Shown: positions 35,980-47,900 of the stretch, one piece after another
How the letters are laid out: each line of letters starts with the position of its first letter
Position numbering within the stretch: position 1 is the stretch's first letter
Assembly: GCF_017591425.1 (NCBI RefSeq)
Contig: NW_024467104.1
Coordinates: forward strand, 558,001-622,000
DNA: 64,000 bases
Source of the DNA: Ochotona curzoniae
Taxonomy: Eukaryota > Chordata > Mammalia > Lagomorpha > Ochotonidae
Reading direction: 5' to 3'
Made by a program: the position numbers and the translations under genes
The notes under the pieces: model-generated
Databases searched by the model: none
What the model saw: the letters and a program-made list of their open reading frames with translations, nothing else
Told to the model about the DNA's origin: nothing

Positions 35980-36240
35980 GGGGTGCCCGCCTTCCACACT
36001 GGTGAGCCCTTGTGTGGGTCCCAGCTCTGCTCCCACTCTGATTTCCCTGCTAGTGTGAACTTTGGATGCACCAGGTGATATTTAATGTAACTGAGCTCCT
36101 GCCACCAGGAAGCTGACACGGGTTAACTTTCTGCCCCCTGACACAGGCCTGTCCTAGCCCCGGGTATTGCAGACACTATGTCAGTCACCAGCCAATGGAT
36201 CCTCTTTTTCAAGTGTCTGCATCTCTTGCATCAAATAAAT
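35980..36240 (+). repeat. C-type SINE, old subfamily, degenerate
   Basis: GTGGGTCCCAGCTCTGCTCCC, CTGAGCTCCTGCCACC, CTAGCCCCGGGTATTGCAG and a 3' end CTTGCATCAAATAAATACAA. The stretch just before it (35840-35980) is GC-richer and unexplained. Confidence 0.5.
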
Positions 36241-36294
36241 ACAATAAAATCACTGAAAAGATTAGGTAATTATAGAACAGCACTTATCAGAATT

Positions 36295-36370
36295 AATAAA
36301 TTCATCGTAGTGTGCTTTCCTTCTAGTTGAAGGAAAATAAATAAATTCATCGTAGTGTGCTTTCCTTCTA
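36295..36370 (+). repeat. Tandem duplication of a 31-base unit
   Basis: The same 31 bases (AATAAATTCATCG through CTTTCCTTCTA) occur at 36295-36325 and 36340-36370 with a 14-base spacer. The copies are identical. Confidence 0.95.
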
Positions 36371-37124
36371 ATTCTCAGTTGATTGACATTTATGGTTTTT
36401 TTTTTTTATCATTTTACAGTTTGTCCCATCATCTGTTAATGTTTCATGAATTATTTTAAGTTAGTTGAATAAAAAAAAACATAGTAATTTAATTTTACAC
36501 ATAGTGATTTACCATTTTGAAAGCCTCAATATATTTCTTTATGATATTCTCCAGATTTAGGAAAACACCTTGCGTCATTATATCTTGTGCTTAATCAACC
36601 CCTGGGTGTTACTGTCTAATTACTCAAGTATAATTTCTGTCTAGGGATTTGGAAATCTGAGTTTGATTTCTTGGGATCCTTTGTAAGATCAAAAAGCTGG
36701 CCTCAAAAGCCTTAGAGGAACATATAAATGAATATACTTCTCTTAATATTTTACCTTCTTCCTAAGGGAGGCAAAGCATTCTTCTATCAATGCAGATGAT
36801 CTAATCCAAGGGATCACAATGAGTGTTGCAATGGATTGATTTTTATGTTGTTATTCTTTAAATTAAATTTTAACTTTGCTATGTGGAAACAGAGCCAGGA
36901 CTCACACATGGTGAGGCGAGAAGGCAAATAAAAGGAGGACAGTGATTTGGTAAGTAGTCTAAGCATAATCCTGGCTATTCAAGTTAACGGGATTTTAAGT
37001 GCCTACTTGATCTGTTTTAAATCTTGAAGGAGCACACAAAAATGTACATATGTTTGGTGTACCATGTGATATTTCAATAACTATAAATGTTATATTGATC
37101 TTTGACAAAGTCTATATGTAAAAG
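36371..37124. other. Intergenic, no gene seen
   Basis: AT-rich unique sequence. Confidence 0.45.
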
Positions 37125-37410
37125 TTGAAGGGCAGGCATTGCCACGCAATGGATTCAGATCCATCCCACATTGGAGTATCTGGTTCAAGTCCTTCACGTC
37201 CTGCTGTACCACTTGGGTGGGAGACAGCTGACTACTTTTTATATGAGTCTCTGTCACCCACCCAGGAGACACAGATGGGGTTCCTTGGTCCTGACCACTG
37301 CCTGACCCAGTCTGGCCTGTTGCAGACATCTGGGGAGTGAATAGGTAGACAGAAAATTGATTCTCTCTCTCTTTGTGTACCTCTGCCCTTCAAACAAACA
37401 CATAAGCACA
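37125..37410 (+). repeat. C-type SINE, old subfamily
   Basis: GGTTCAAGTCC promoter box, CCACTTGGGTGGGAGAC, CATCTGGGGAGTGAATAGG and CTCTGCCCTTCAAACAAACAC. Confidence 0.65.
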
Positions 37411-38679
37411 TTTTCAAAAGTTGAGCACACTTGGACATTGATGAGTACTGATTAAGGTTTCACATGATCTATTTTTATTTTATGACAATTCACTGGCACT
37501 GATATTGTTAAAAAATACTGATACAAAGTTATCAATGTACAAGTAACATGAGTGACATGAGATAATGGTACTGGCTTTAAGGGAAAACGTTTTGAGAACA
37601 GCTGGTTACATAAGTTGATTGAATTGCCTCAGAATCTTCACTCTCACCTTGCCAACTGAACAGAACAAGGAACTTTCCTCTATTGTTTGTTTTTAATCTT
37701 GCTAATCTTCTATCTCCTGTAACCATCGCCCTTCCAGGCATCCATCTGACTTTTGTTTTTAATTTTGCATCTCCTGAATTTATTTCAACTCTGAAGTACA
37801 TTACATTCATAAGGGAATTTTTAAAATACTATTTCCTATTTTGGCACGTTTACAAATTCCTTTTGAAAATGAGGATGTTTGATAGAAAAGCAGTTTATCA
37901 AATAACTGGTTCTGCCCCAAGGATCCAGGGATCAAGATTATTAAGTATTCTCCTTAAAGCTGGGCCTCTTCCTTTCAGGGTTATGTCCTAATGACCATTC
38001 TTTAAAATTACCAAAATAAAAATCACCAATAAGAAAGCACCTCCCCCTAGCCTGCATTTGTACCAGCTACTTTGTATGTAGTATATTGCCCTAACCTGCA
38101 ATTGAGGCCATGGCTCTGTTCTTTAGTTCCTGGTCAAATGCAATTGTATCCAATACATGAGAGTTATCACTACATGGATGGTGCTTTAAGAAAAGGCATA
38201 GTACAGCCTAGGAAGAATGCATGGTAGAAAGGAAAGGAAATCAAAAAGGAATCCCTGGGACTCGCCCACCACAGGTGAAGGAGACTGAGTAGGCACTCAA
38301 CAAAAATTGGCAGAGAGATCAAAGCAACCATGAAGAAGCCAAGCCCGGTGAAGATTCAAAATATCTTAGAAAAATGCGTTAATATTAGCTGTGCATGTTT
38401 ATGTGGAGAGTGTGACATTCAACACCTGTATACACTGTGTGATGATGAAATTATTTTCATCTTCTTCATAATACTTTATGGTTGGAGCCCAGGAGCTCCT
38501 GTCTTCAAGTTAAAACACAGGCCAGATTGTTATGAGCCACAGTTATCTCATTAGGCTGTCTGAACATATTCCCTGTATAGGAACCTATTTCTTCTAATTC
38601 TGATTTTAACTGTAATCTGGTATTTTTTCCATTACCCCATACTCCCCCCAATGTCTAATTATCACTAGTGCGCTTTCAC
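37411..38679. other. Intergenic, no gene seen
   Basis: Short ORFs (for example 37683-37991) have no family signature. Confidence 0.45.
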
Positions 38680-38985
38680 ACTAAAGATTCTGACAGACTT
38701 ATTGACTTATGTATTCGAACGGCAGAGTGAGAGTAAGGATGAGAGAGCCATAGTGAGTGAGAAAAAGAGAATCCTCCAGGGACAGTACTGGGCCAGGCCA
38801 AAGCCTGAATATCTGTCTATGTTTTCCACATGGATGGCAGGAGCCTGAGTACATGGGCTATACTCACTAGCTTACAAGACACACTAGCAGGAAGCTGGAT
38901 TGGAACAGCATGTGGCACTCTGTAAGGCATCCTTGCATTGCAAGTGCTAACTTGACCTGCTACATCACAAGGTTGATCCTCTTAA
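38680..38985 (-). repeat. C-type SINE, old degenerate copy
   Basis: Purine-rich GAGTGAGAAAAAGAGAATCC, GGGCCAGGCCAAAGCCTGAA, AGCAGGAAGCTGGATTGGAAC and a head ending CTACATCACAAGGTTGATC. Confidence 0.65.
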
Positions 38986-38994
38986 GATTCAATG

Positions 38995-39300
38995 TTTGTT
39001 TTTGTTTTGTTTTCACATATGGGAAAGAACATGGTTTATTTATTTGTGTTTGGCTTAGCTAACTTTTTATCATTTCAGTCCCATAAAATTTCTGCACATG
39101 ATAGTATCCCATTTTGCAAAGCTGAGTAATATTCCTTTGTGTATATTTGGTATGTTTTCTTTAATCATTCATCTACTGGTAGTCTCCTGTGCTGAGTTCG
39201 TATCTTGGTTGTTGTGACTACTGCTACAACACAAATGATGGTGCAGGTGTGTTTTATAATCAAGTAACCAAATGTTTTTGAATGAGTACACAATATTGTG
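38995..39300. mobile_element. L1 (LINE-1) fragment
   Basis: GCTGAGTAATATTCCTTTGTGTATATTTGG, ATCATTCATCTACTGG, TATCTTGGTTGTTGTGACTACTGC and GGTGCAGGTG follow a block well known from old mammalian L1 elements. It is diverged, and its orientation in the element is not asserted. Confidence 0.65.
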
Positions 39301-40287
39301 ATTTCTGTTATGTATGGAAGTTCTTATTCTAGCTTTTCTTTTTTTTCTGTAAGGCATCTATAGTTTGTTTCCCATGGTAGCTTTACTAATTTAAACTGTG
39401 ACATAGGCATTTAAAGAACAAATAACCCAGTCACATGATGCAGAGAAATAAAATGCCACAGATTTAAAAGTATTTGAGTTTTGCATCTGGGCTATAGCTT
39501 GGAATATTAAGCATGATGGAATTAACTGGGAGAAATAATCATGTCACTGGGATGAAGTGAGAATGCTGAAATGAGAGGAGATGTCCATGAGGGCACATGA
39601 CATTGAAATGAATGAAAATGAAAGAAGTAGGTAAAGCATGGTTATGCTTTTAAATACGAAATTGGCTTAAATATATTCCAAAATAGTATTAACATAATAA
39701 TGGTGTAAGTGTCTTAATTGATGGCAGAATGATTTGATGACAAAAAATATATTTCCTGGATGTGAGAAGAACGCAGGATAGCAAGTCTTCACTAGTGAAC
39801 ATTTGAAAGTGAAAATTTGCAATAGCTATCGCCGGAGGGAAATCACTGGGCACAAGGTGAAGTATTAATCCAGCTATATTCTTTGTACATACAGACACAA
39901 TTTGAAACTGAGACTCAAACGTAACATAAACATTTTGATGATTCAATCATCTCATTAATTGAATTGATGTGCCAAGCACAAAACAGAGTAAAGCACAGTG
40001 TATTGCACACTGGAAAGTCACAAGTAAAATTTATAAATGGCTTCAAAACATAGTTTTTCTACAGAATGAATGACAATCATTTTACTTTACAGCAGAAAAA
40101 AAATATAAGTCTGCGGATATTTGGATTAGGATCTGGAATGTTATAGAATAGCATACCAATCTGATCATTGTACTACATTAACTGTTTACATTCCTAGTTG
40201 CTAGCCCAGTGTGGATGTCGATTCAGTATCTATCTTTATTCATGTATATTTATGCTTTCTTTGTCAGTGTCTAGGTTACTGTTACTG
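39301..40287. other. Upstream region of the OR at 40339
   Basis: AT-rich, no recognised element. Confidence 0.4.
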
Positions 40288-40316
40288 TTCTTATCAACAC
40301 TTTGTCATGACTGCAG
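40288..40316 (+). other. Candidate 3' splice acceptor before OR CDS
   Basis: TTCTTATCAACACTTTGTCATGACTGCAG ends 22 bases before the ATG at 40339. It sits inside the longer upstream-open frame. Confidence 0.4.
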
Positions 40317-40338
40317 AAAGCCAGAAGCACCACAGACC

Positions 40339-41271
40339 ATGGAGTTGGAGAATGGCACAGTGAAGACAGAGTTCATTCTTCTGGCATTCAGTGACCATCC
40401 TGAACTGCAGAGTCTTCTTTTTGCAGTGTTCTTTTGCATCTATTCTGTTACGCTGATGGGGAATCTTGGGATGATTCTATTAATCACAATCACGTCCCAT
40501 TTGCACACCCCAATGTACTTTTTCCTCTGCCTCTTATCCTTCGTAGATGCGTGCTATTCTTCTGTAATTGCCCCAAAATTACTTGTGACTTTGGGTTCTG
40601 CTAAGAAGGTCATTTCCTATAATGGCTGTGCTGCACAGTTGTATTTTTTCTGCTCTTTGGTTGACATGGAGTCTTTCCTCTTGGCTGCCATGGCTTATGA
40701 TCGGTATATAGCGATCTGCAACCCTCTGCATTATAGTGTTGTCATGTCCAAGAGGGTTTGTTGCCAGCTGGCATTTGGAGCATTTCTAGGGGGCACCATG
40801 AGCTCAATTATTCATACCACTAACACCTTCCATTTGTCTTTCTGCTCGAAAGAGATAAACCATTTCTTTTGTGATATCTCCCCCCTCTTCTCTTTATCTT
40901 GCACTGACACTTACATACATGACATTATTTTGGTGGTCTTTGCTAGCTTAGTGGAAGGCATTTGTCTCCTAGCAGTTCTTCTTTCTTACATCTGCATTAT
41001 AGCAGCTATTCTTAAAACAGGTTCTGCTGAGGGAAGAAGAAAAGGCTTCTCCACTTGTGCTTCTCATCTGACCGTCGTCATTATCTATCATGGTACCCTG
41101 ATCTACATTTATTTGCGCCCCAGCTCGGGTCATTCACTGGATACTGACAAAGTGACCTCTGTATTCTATACACTCATTATACCTATGCTGAATCCACTAA
41201 TTTACAGCCTAAGAAACAGAGATGTCAAAAATGGCTTTAGAAAAATGCTTAACTGGAAACTGCTTCCTTAA
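40339..41271 (+). CDS. Olfactory receptor, class II, subfamily uncertain
   Basis: Complete 310-residue odorant receptor. The frame is open for 47 codons upstream, back to a non-ATG codon at 40198. ATG 40339 has a strong context (ACCATGG) and gives the usual short N-terminus [15 protein letters not shown] with glycosylation at N5. [57 protein letters not shown] and [20 protein letters not shown] are present. The KAFSTC motif is KGFSTC (Ala to Gly), an unusual change. It resembles families 5, 8 and 9 but matches none that I recall well. Human has an OR9M pseudogene in this interval as I remember it, so 9M is possible. It differs clearly from the D, L and W genes around it. Confidence 0.93.
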   Translation: MELENGTVKTEFILLAFSDHPELQSLLFAVFFCIYSVTLMGNLGMILLITITSHLHTPMYFFLCLLSFVDACYSSVIAPKLLVTLGSAKKVISYNGCAAQLYFFCSLVDMESFLLAAMAYDRYIAICNPLHYSVVMSKRVCCQLAFGAFLGGTMSSIIHTTNTFHLSFCSKEINHFFCDISPLFSLSCTDTYIHDIILVVFASLVEGICLLAVLLSYICIIAAILKTGSAEGRRKGFSTCASHLTVVIIYHGTLIYIYLRPSSGHSLDTDKVTSVFYTLIIPMLNPLIYSLRNRDVKNGFRKMLNWKLLP

Positions 41272-43368
41272 CACAGGACGGAACATATCTGGCAAGTAAG
41301 AATGCCAGTTTTGGACTATTCGTCTTAACTCTTGGAAAAGTCAATTCTAGTGTAGGCATTACCCAGCTTTGTGAATATGAGGCTGCAGCCACAGAAAAGG
41401 ACTGGATCCTAACATTACAGTGGGACCTGTACGCATTACTTACATCCTTAACTTTTTTTTAATTAAAAGTTTTATTTTGCTATATTTTATATTTTTCCTC
41501 ATTCAGGTTCCCACTCAAAACACAATTTCCTCCAATGTGTACCTACTCCAATGATATACAAAAATTTTCTGCTGTGAAAGAAAATAAATACAATTTGTTT
41601 AGAAAGCTTATAAACTGATTTAAATGTTAGTGCAAATATATGTACGTTGCAGCTTATCTGAGACCTGTAATAGAAAGTCTTCCTCAGGTGTCAGCACCCA
41701 CATATCATTTCATGAATGTCACAGTAACATCAGATGCTAATTCATGTTCTGTATGTCATGGGAACCCTGTGTTTTTCTTTTAGAAGTTGTGCCATTATTT
41801 TTTATTTTACCTTTGCAGTTATGTGAGTCTGTGTTCTTATTCTATTTCTAAGTCACTCATTGATCCTTATTCATTATATAAATTGCTGCCTCTCTATTGG
41901 GCTTCCTAATCCATTTTATTTTGTGGGTGGATTTTGGGAAATAAAGTAAATGTTAGAAAGTATATTTTGAATGTTCCTTAGTTAGACCGCATGCCTATTT
42001 CTCTAGTAGTGTTAATTCCTTCTGCAGAGTGATTCTGTACTCAAAAGCAAATAGTGTGTGATATTTATGATTAAAATAATTTTAAATATTAGCTTAAACT
42101 CTGGCTCATACATACTTTAGGAATACATAACATCTTTAAACATCCATATTGTGTATACATATATAAGTAAGGTTCCTGATGCAAACTCTTCTAATAAGAT
42201 AATAATTAAAGTTTGTGGATGCTGAGATTATTAATTAGCTAGTTGATGGAGCAAGATGCATAGAGTATGTATGGTTGGGATATTTACAGAGTGTCCAAAT
42301 CAAAGGTGAGGTTAAATAATAAGAGCAAAAACTTGAGTGGAAAGCCATTGTGCTACAAATCTAGACCATCATTTTATTCCCTACAATGAAATTTGTTTTT
42401 GCAGTTCAGGATTTGTCTACACAGGTCAGTGGTGAGGGAGTGCAATGATTGATGTAGACTTTGCATAGTGAAGACTAAAATGATATCCTGAGAATGTTAA
42501 TTACTAAGTATATTCTCCTAAGCAAACCTAGGAAATGTTCTGTAAAGTGTATGGGTTCCTTTGCAGCTAAGTGTGCCATTGCAGCTGTCACCCACGGGAT
42601 AGAGTCACAAAGGATGGCATACGGTGAAGCACCCTGAGATTAATTATTTAGACTCACTTTCTAGAAATGTGTGATCTGGGATTTAGACCACGAGCAAAGT
42701 GGCAGCAAAGAGCAATCTGGCTTAAACATGGCAATGGCGTGCTCAGCACCGATAGCTGTGGGGAAATCTGCAACGTTCTGCGTAGGAGTGAAGGTGGAAT
42801 CAGGCTTAAGATGGCTTGATGGTGATCTTTAGCACATCCTGAGGCCAGGACTTATAACTGAAGTGTCATTAAGTAGGTGACAGGCTCTCTGTAAAGGACA
42901 AGTGAGAACCTGAAGTCTGGGCTTCTTTATATGACACAGTGAACAAGGCATCATTTCATCAGAACCAGGAGGTGAATCATCACACTTGGTATGATCTCAG
43001 AAACATTGCTGACCGTGTTTCTTTACATAAGCAGGATAGAGAGGATACTCATTAAACCTGTCCTATAGAGATGAGAAATCTGAGACTGGACTACGACCCT
43101 ACAATTCAACAAGTTAACATCAACACAAAGATCCGAATACATGTGTATCTTACATTAAAGTCCAAATTTATGTTGCAAAGCTTCTCCCATTTTTGATCAG
43201 TTTTATAATGGAAAGTAAGGGGGGAAAAATTTGCAACTTGATAGAGTCCTGATGATGTTTAAAAATTATTAAATCACTGTATTTAAATGAATAAAGAAAA
43301 ATATTCTTTAAGGTTTCCACATATAGATGCTAATGATGATCAGTGAGTGAATTTTATAAAATTGAGTA
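41272..43368. other. Intergenic, no gene seen
   Basis: AT-rich to about 42500, then more balanced sequence (42550-43000) that may be an old unrecognised repeat. No coding signature. Confidence 0.4.
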
Positions 43369-43681
43369 TGTTGGGAGCTTTGGCTGCCCTGCCGTAAAGA
43401 TGGTGCGTTGGCTGTGTGCCAGGATCACAAGGAGGAGCCTAGAGGAACCAGAAACTTCATCCGGATTGGCCCATAGCACATGCTCACCTCGTGGTGGCAC
43501 GTGGTTTGTATTATGATTGGTGCGCTCTGCACATGCTGGACTGACCTTTGCACTGATTGGGTCACAAGGTATATATATATATATTGTGAAGCTTGTACGG
43601 ATTAGGGGAAGAATAAAGTACCACAGAAAAGGACACGTTCGGTGTGAGAGTCTTTCTCTGTGGGTCAGGGAGTTCTCCACA
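43369..43681 (+). repeat. 5' LTR of the ERV
   Basis: Starts TGTTGGGAGC and ends CTCCACA. An AT-rich TATA-like run (about 43570-43584) precedes AATAAA at 43612-43617, giving a short R region. It is about 90 percent identical to the 3' LTR. Confidence 0.95.
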
Positions 43682-43683
43682 GC

Positions 43684-43701
43684 TGGTGCCATGACTCGGA
43701 T
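43684..43701 (+). other. ERV primer binding site, His-tRNA-like
   Basis: TGGTGCCATGACTCGGAT starts two bases after the LTR. It matches the complement of the 3' end of tRNA-His at 17 of 18 positions. Confidence 0.75.
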
Positions 43702-43835
43702 CCAGATAACCTTGCTACAAGGTAAAAAGCTGAGCTAGGAGCACAGGGAGCTGCTGAAGCGGGACATGCATGGGGGGTTTGTGGGAACAGCAACAAGTTT
43801 TAGGTTCACGGTGTAGCGACTCAAAAGTGAAAGCA

Positions 43836-44402
43836 ATGGGAAATCTGTCTTCCACAGTGCATATGCAGGGCGTTTTACAGGAACTCTTAAAGATAAATGG
43901 GACCCCAGTAAAAGCCAAGACTGTGGTGTCCTTCCTTAAAACCATAGGGGAAGTCTCCCCTTGGTTTCTGAAGGAAGGCCTTTTGACCCTGCCACAATGG
44001 GACCATTTAGGCAGAGATCTGAAAAGGGCAGGTGAGAAGCAAGCCCTGCCCATCGGGACAGTAGGGTTCTGGATGTTGGCCAGTACTTGCAGGAAAACCA
44101 CACAAGAGTTGGTTGATATGCTGGGAATAACTTGTATATTGAATATACCAGGATTGTGTGTTACCCCTGTTAAGGCTTATAAGTTTTCAAATGACTTTAA
44201 TATGGCTCGAGAGTTTGCTGGTATGTTTTTGCCCAATGGTACTTGGTTAGTACGCTTTGATAAAACTTGCCAAACACCCTTAATAACACCCAAATCAAAG
44301 TGGCATCCATGGCGCGGTGGGCCCACTGGGTTCTGCAGGGCCTGTCCTTTGCCAAACATTGGGCAGGCATGGTCAGTCTTGGGATCTTACTTCTCCTTGT
44401 AG
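43836..44402 (+). pseudogene. ERV gag remnant (matrix start) fused to other internal sequence
   Basis: The open frame has an upstream extension from 43770, but ATG 43836 gives an N-terminal Met-Gly, the myristoylation-type start of retroviral Gag. The first 70 or so residues look like a betaretroviral matrix domain, with a conserved proline-tryptophan-phenylalanine core around residue 42. Beyond about residue 75 the similarity is lost, and the rest of Gag (capsid, nucleocapsid) is absent. The later part has the feel of an envelope fragment, with several cysteines and an N-G-T glycosylation motif, so the deletion joint probably lies within this frame. It ends at 44402 in another reading frame of the env tail. 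It is not a functional gene. Confidence 0.75.
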
Positions 44403-44536
44403 TAGCCTGGGCAGGACACACCCTTTACAGGCGCTCTCAGCAGCAGCAACACCAACAGCAACTGCTGGTGCAGGCAGTTCTGGCCTTGCACCAGCAAGAC
44501 TCTCCTGAGATATGGCTGAACATGCTGGACCGGTAG
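44309..44536 (+). pseudogene. ERV env C-terminal remnant (membrane anchor and tail)
   Basis: In a different frame from the gag remnant, this 75-residue tail contains a hydrophobic segment (about residues 22-34) and then a basic and glutamine-rich cytoplasmic-like tail before the stop. Position just upstream of the polypurine tract fits the end of env. The rest of env is missing. Assignment is by position and hydrophobicity. Confidence 0.55.
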
Positions 44537-44660
44537 TCAACGACGGGTAAACATCCAGTATGAGTCCTATCGACCTAAGAGAGGCGCCATGTCTACGGCC
44601 ACATTGACCGGTAAGAAGGGCTCTTCGGAGCACCTAAGACAGGCACGGCCCCTTGCTAAT

Positions 44661-44678
44661 AAAACAAAAGGGGGGGAG
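44661..44678 (+). other. ERV polypurine tract
   Basis: AAAACAAAAGGGGGGGAG directly before the 3' LTR, the plus-strand priming site. Confidence 0.85.
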
Positions 44679-44679
44679 C

Positions 44680-44990
44680 TGTTGGGAGCTTTGGCTGCCC
44701 AGCCATAAAGATGGCTCCTTGGTTGTGTGCCAGGGTCACGAGGAGGAGCCTAGAGGAACCAGAAACTTCATCCGATTGGTCCCTAGCGCATGCTCACCGA
44801 GTGCATGGCACGTGATCTGTATTGTGATTGGTGCGCTCTGCGCATGCTGGATTGACCTTTGCACCGATTGAGTCACAAAGTGTATACATATATTGTAAAG
44901 CTTGTGCAGATTAGGGGAAGAATAAAGTACCACAGAAAAGGACACGTTCGGTGTGAGAGTCTTTGTCTGTGGGTCAGGGAGTTCTCCACA
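44680..44990 (+). repeat. 3' LTR of the ERV
   Basis: TGTTGGGAGC to CTCCACA, with AATAAA at 44921-44926. About 30 differences from the 5' LTR by eye. Confidence 0.95.
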
Positions 44991-47900
44991 GAATATGCTT
45001 AATTTTTATAAATATGAATATATTCAGGATGTTTCACAGAGTTGGAAAGGGATTTGGGCAATTACTGAGAGGTCCAGATAAATGATATGTTATATGAACA
45101 GCAAATATGTTATTTGAGATTATGGAAAAATAATATTTAAAGGAGAGGAGAATACTTGTATTTGCTGCAAACTCTGATTTTTGATAATAAATGACAGATT
45201 TTTTTAATAAACTGTTTCATTTTTTGATAATATGAATTATCTAATACTCAACACAACTTATCTTTAAATGATACATTGAAAGGTACTTAAAAAGTTTGTT
45301 TAAAATGGAGTTGGAAGATGTTTGTTTTGTATAAAAGTTTTTGAAACCCAATGTATATCTTCAAAAAATTAACTAAAACGTACTTTATAAAAATGTGGAC
45401 CTAAAATTGTTACTTGAAACAAATTTGTATTTTATTCTCAAGGTTTCCACAAACATTTTGAAGCAGCCTGTAAAATTAAAGTAGATCCAGAAGAAAACCA
45501 TTCATAACTCTCCATATTCTTTGTATGAAAACAATTTAAAATACAATGAACAATTTTGAAAATTTGAAACTTGGCTATGTATTTCATTATTGAGTTAATT
45601 TCTTAGTGCTCACAGTGAAGAAAACGCTTCATATTATTGGGAAATATTAATGTTACTTAAGATCTAACCACTCAGAAATGGTCATTATTAACATTCTTAT
45701 AGAGTTCCTGTTTATTTTTCTAATACACAAGAGACAATATAAACCATTACAAAATATCAACACAAATACTATTTTTCCACTGCATTGAATTTATATTAAT
45801 ACATTTTGCTTTGCAACTTAAAATTTGTCATTTGGGCATTTCAGTTGCTTTTTAATTAAACCCTAACCAGCGCTAGCTCCATGAGCTCATTTAAACAAAC
45901 AGAAGTCTACACAGAATCGGCAGGTTAACGTGCTTTGGCTTCTGTTCGTTTAATTCCTATGAAGTTGTCGATAGCAACATTAAGTCCACCAAAGTGACAT
46001 CAAGAAGGCAAGTCTACCGTCTGATGTAAGGAAAGGGAGGTTTTCTTTCTGGTTCATTTACAAAGGTTTTGTCACAACAGTTTTGCAGAGGATATTGATT
46101 TGTTTAGAGAATGACATGCTGGAACTACACAGTTTAGAAAACAGAGCAGAAATGATGGTGAGTAAGACATGCAAGGACCTTTCCTCTTCGCAACCTTGAG
46201 TCTAAGGTGGAGATTTTCCGTTTACAATTGTTCATTAATTTAGTACTTATTCTAAGTGTAAAAATGGGGCATGTGCCTGCAGATACTGGTGCACAAGGAA
46301 TGTCATGAAACAGACTGAAGTTTGCTGATTTTTAATTTTCTTCTGCCTCAGAAAAAACACCATTTAAATCCACTTGAATTAACCAAAAAGCAAAGAGTAT
46401 GCTGACTTAGTAACTCTCTGGGACATGCTTCTAGCCCAAGGAGAGAAGAGCAAAAGCACCTTCTATGCAAAGCAACACGCGGAGACTGTTTCTGCTCTTA
46501 CTAATTTAGTGTGGATAAAAAGCACAATGTGGATAAAAAGATATTCACTAAGATATTAGAAAATGTACAACTCAAACAGGTCACATACAGACATAAATTA
46601 TTTCTAATATTGGCCTTATTTTTCTCCACTTAGTTTTCACATATGCTCATTAATAAATTAAATGTTTGGCGTTGCATGTATTGGTCTGTGTGTATTAACG
46701 AAAAACTGCATTATCTGTGAAGGTTGATTTCCATGCTGGCATTCCATTATCTAGATAGTAATACACAGAGGCACAACTCTTTCCATGTTTTGTTGTTTGT
46801 TTTTGCTCAATATGTTTTAAAATAAACAAACAAAAAATCCAAGCTACAACTTTCAACTATGAAAGAAACAGTAATGTCAGGACACATGTTTAGGTCTTGA
46901 GTGTAATTATAAACACAAGCTGGCATGAAACCATGATCGTTGGTTGGTCGGTTGGTCAGTCTGTCTATCTATCTCTTATTAGTTAAATCCCTTCTCAACC
47001 AATAGTTCCATACTGAGAACAGATACCAATATGCTGTAAGTTTATAAGTATATAAGATATTGCAGCATATTCTTTGGCAACTCGAGACAAGTCAAATTTC
47101 AATTCAGACTTTGTGAACAGAAGTTTGTACCAAGCAACTGTGCTGCATTTTTGCTAGAGTAGGCTATTTTGGACAAGTAAGTTGCACGATATTTTTCTTG
47201 GTTTAACCCAGACCCCGCAAAATGTGTAGGTTACAGGCAGGAAGGGGTGCCAGGAAATTAAATCTTCAACAATACAGGAACTCATTCTCTTATAAAAAGC
47301 TCATAGAAATTAAAAAAAAAAATCAAAGGAAAAAATGGATGTATGGAACTCTTTTGCTTCAGATATTAAATAAATAAATAAATAAATAGACTAAGTGCTT
47401 AGATATAACAAGCTTATTGGTTCTCATTTTGACATGTTTAAGAGTGCTTTTAAAAGTGTGAGTGCAAAAACACTCACTATCCTTTCCCAGAATTTAAATA
47501 GAGAGCAGTGATGGACATTGCTAATGGGCATGTGATGGTGTAAATTCTTTTGGAAGTAGTTAGGGCTAAGTCACCATGACATAGATCAATGGCATAGCCA
47601 CAACGAAGAGTTAAAGTCCTAACTTTGCAATGAAGTTCTGATACAGTCACAAGGGAAAATACAGAAGCAGAGATAATTAATGATACTATTGTAAAACATA
47701 ACGCCTGAGGGAAATAGCTTCTGATATTTAAATCCTGAATGCTACTCAGTAAAATACACTGTCTTCTAACTTGAATGCAAGTACAAACTAACCTGCTCAT
47801 ATCAGGTAAGTTCCTGAGTTTCAATTATAAAAATATAGGATTTCAAATACACCACTTTTTAAAAAACATGAGTAATTTATAAATTTATCCTTTTATAGTA

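Larger units (their letters stand above)
43369..44990 (+). mobile_element. Endogenous retrovirus, class II-like, internally deleted
   Basis: A 1.6-kb provirus with two LTRs of about 312 bases, a primer binding site, a gag start, an env-like tail and a polypurine tract, in the correct order. The internal region is only about 1 kb, so most of gag, all of pro and pol and most of env are missing. LTRs begin TGTTGGGAGC and end TTCTCCACA. Flanking bases GAGTA (43364-43368) and GAATA (44991-44995) could be a mutated 5-base target duplication. The matrix-like gag start and the LTR ends suggest a betaretrovirus/IAP-like relative. It cannot replicate by itself. Confidence 0.93.

Noticed and set aside
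35820..36119. Minus-strand 99-residue ORF in GC-richer DNA
   Set aside because: No domain or family similarity seen, it overlaps an old SINE and has no conserved context.
40198..40338. 47-codon in-frame extension of the OR at 40339
   Set aside because: It begins at a TTG codon, contains a likely splice acceptor, and the ATG at 40339 has a strong context and the usual OR N-terminus.
43517..43738. ORFs across the LTRs
   Set aside because: They are LTR sequence, and no accessory gene is apparent.
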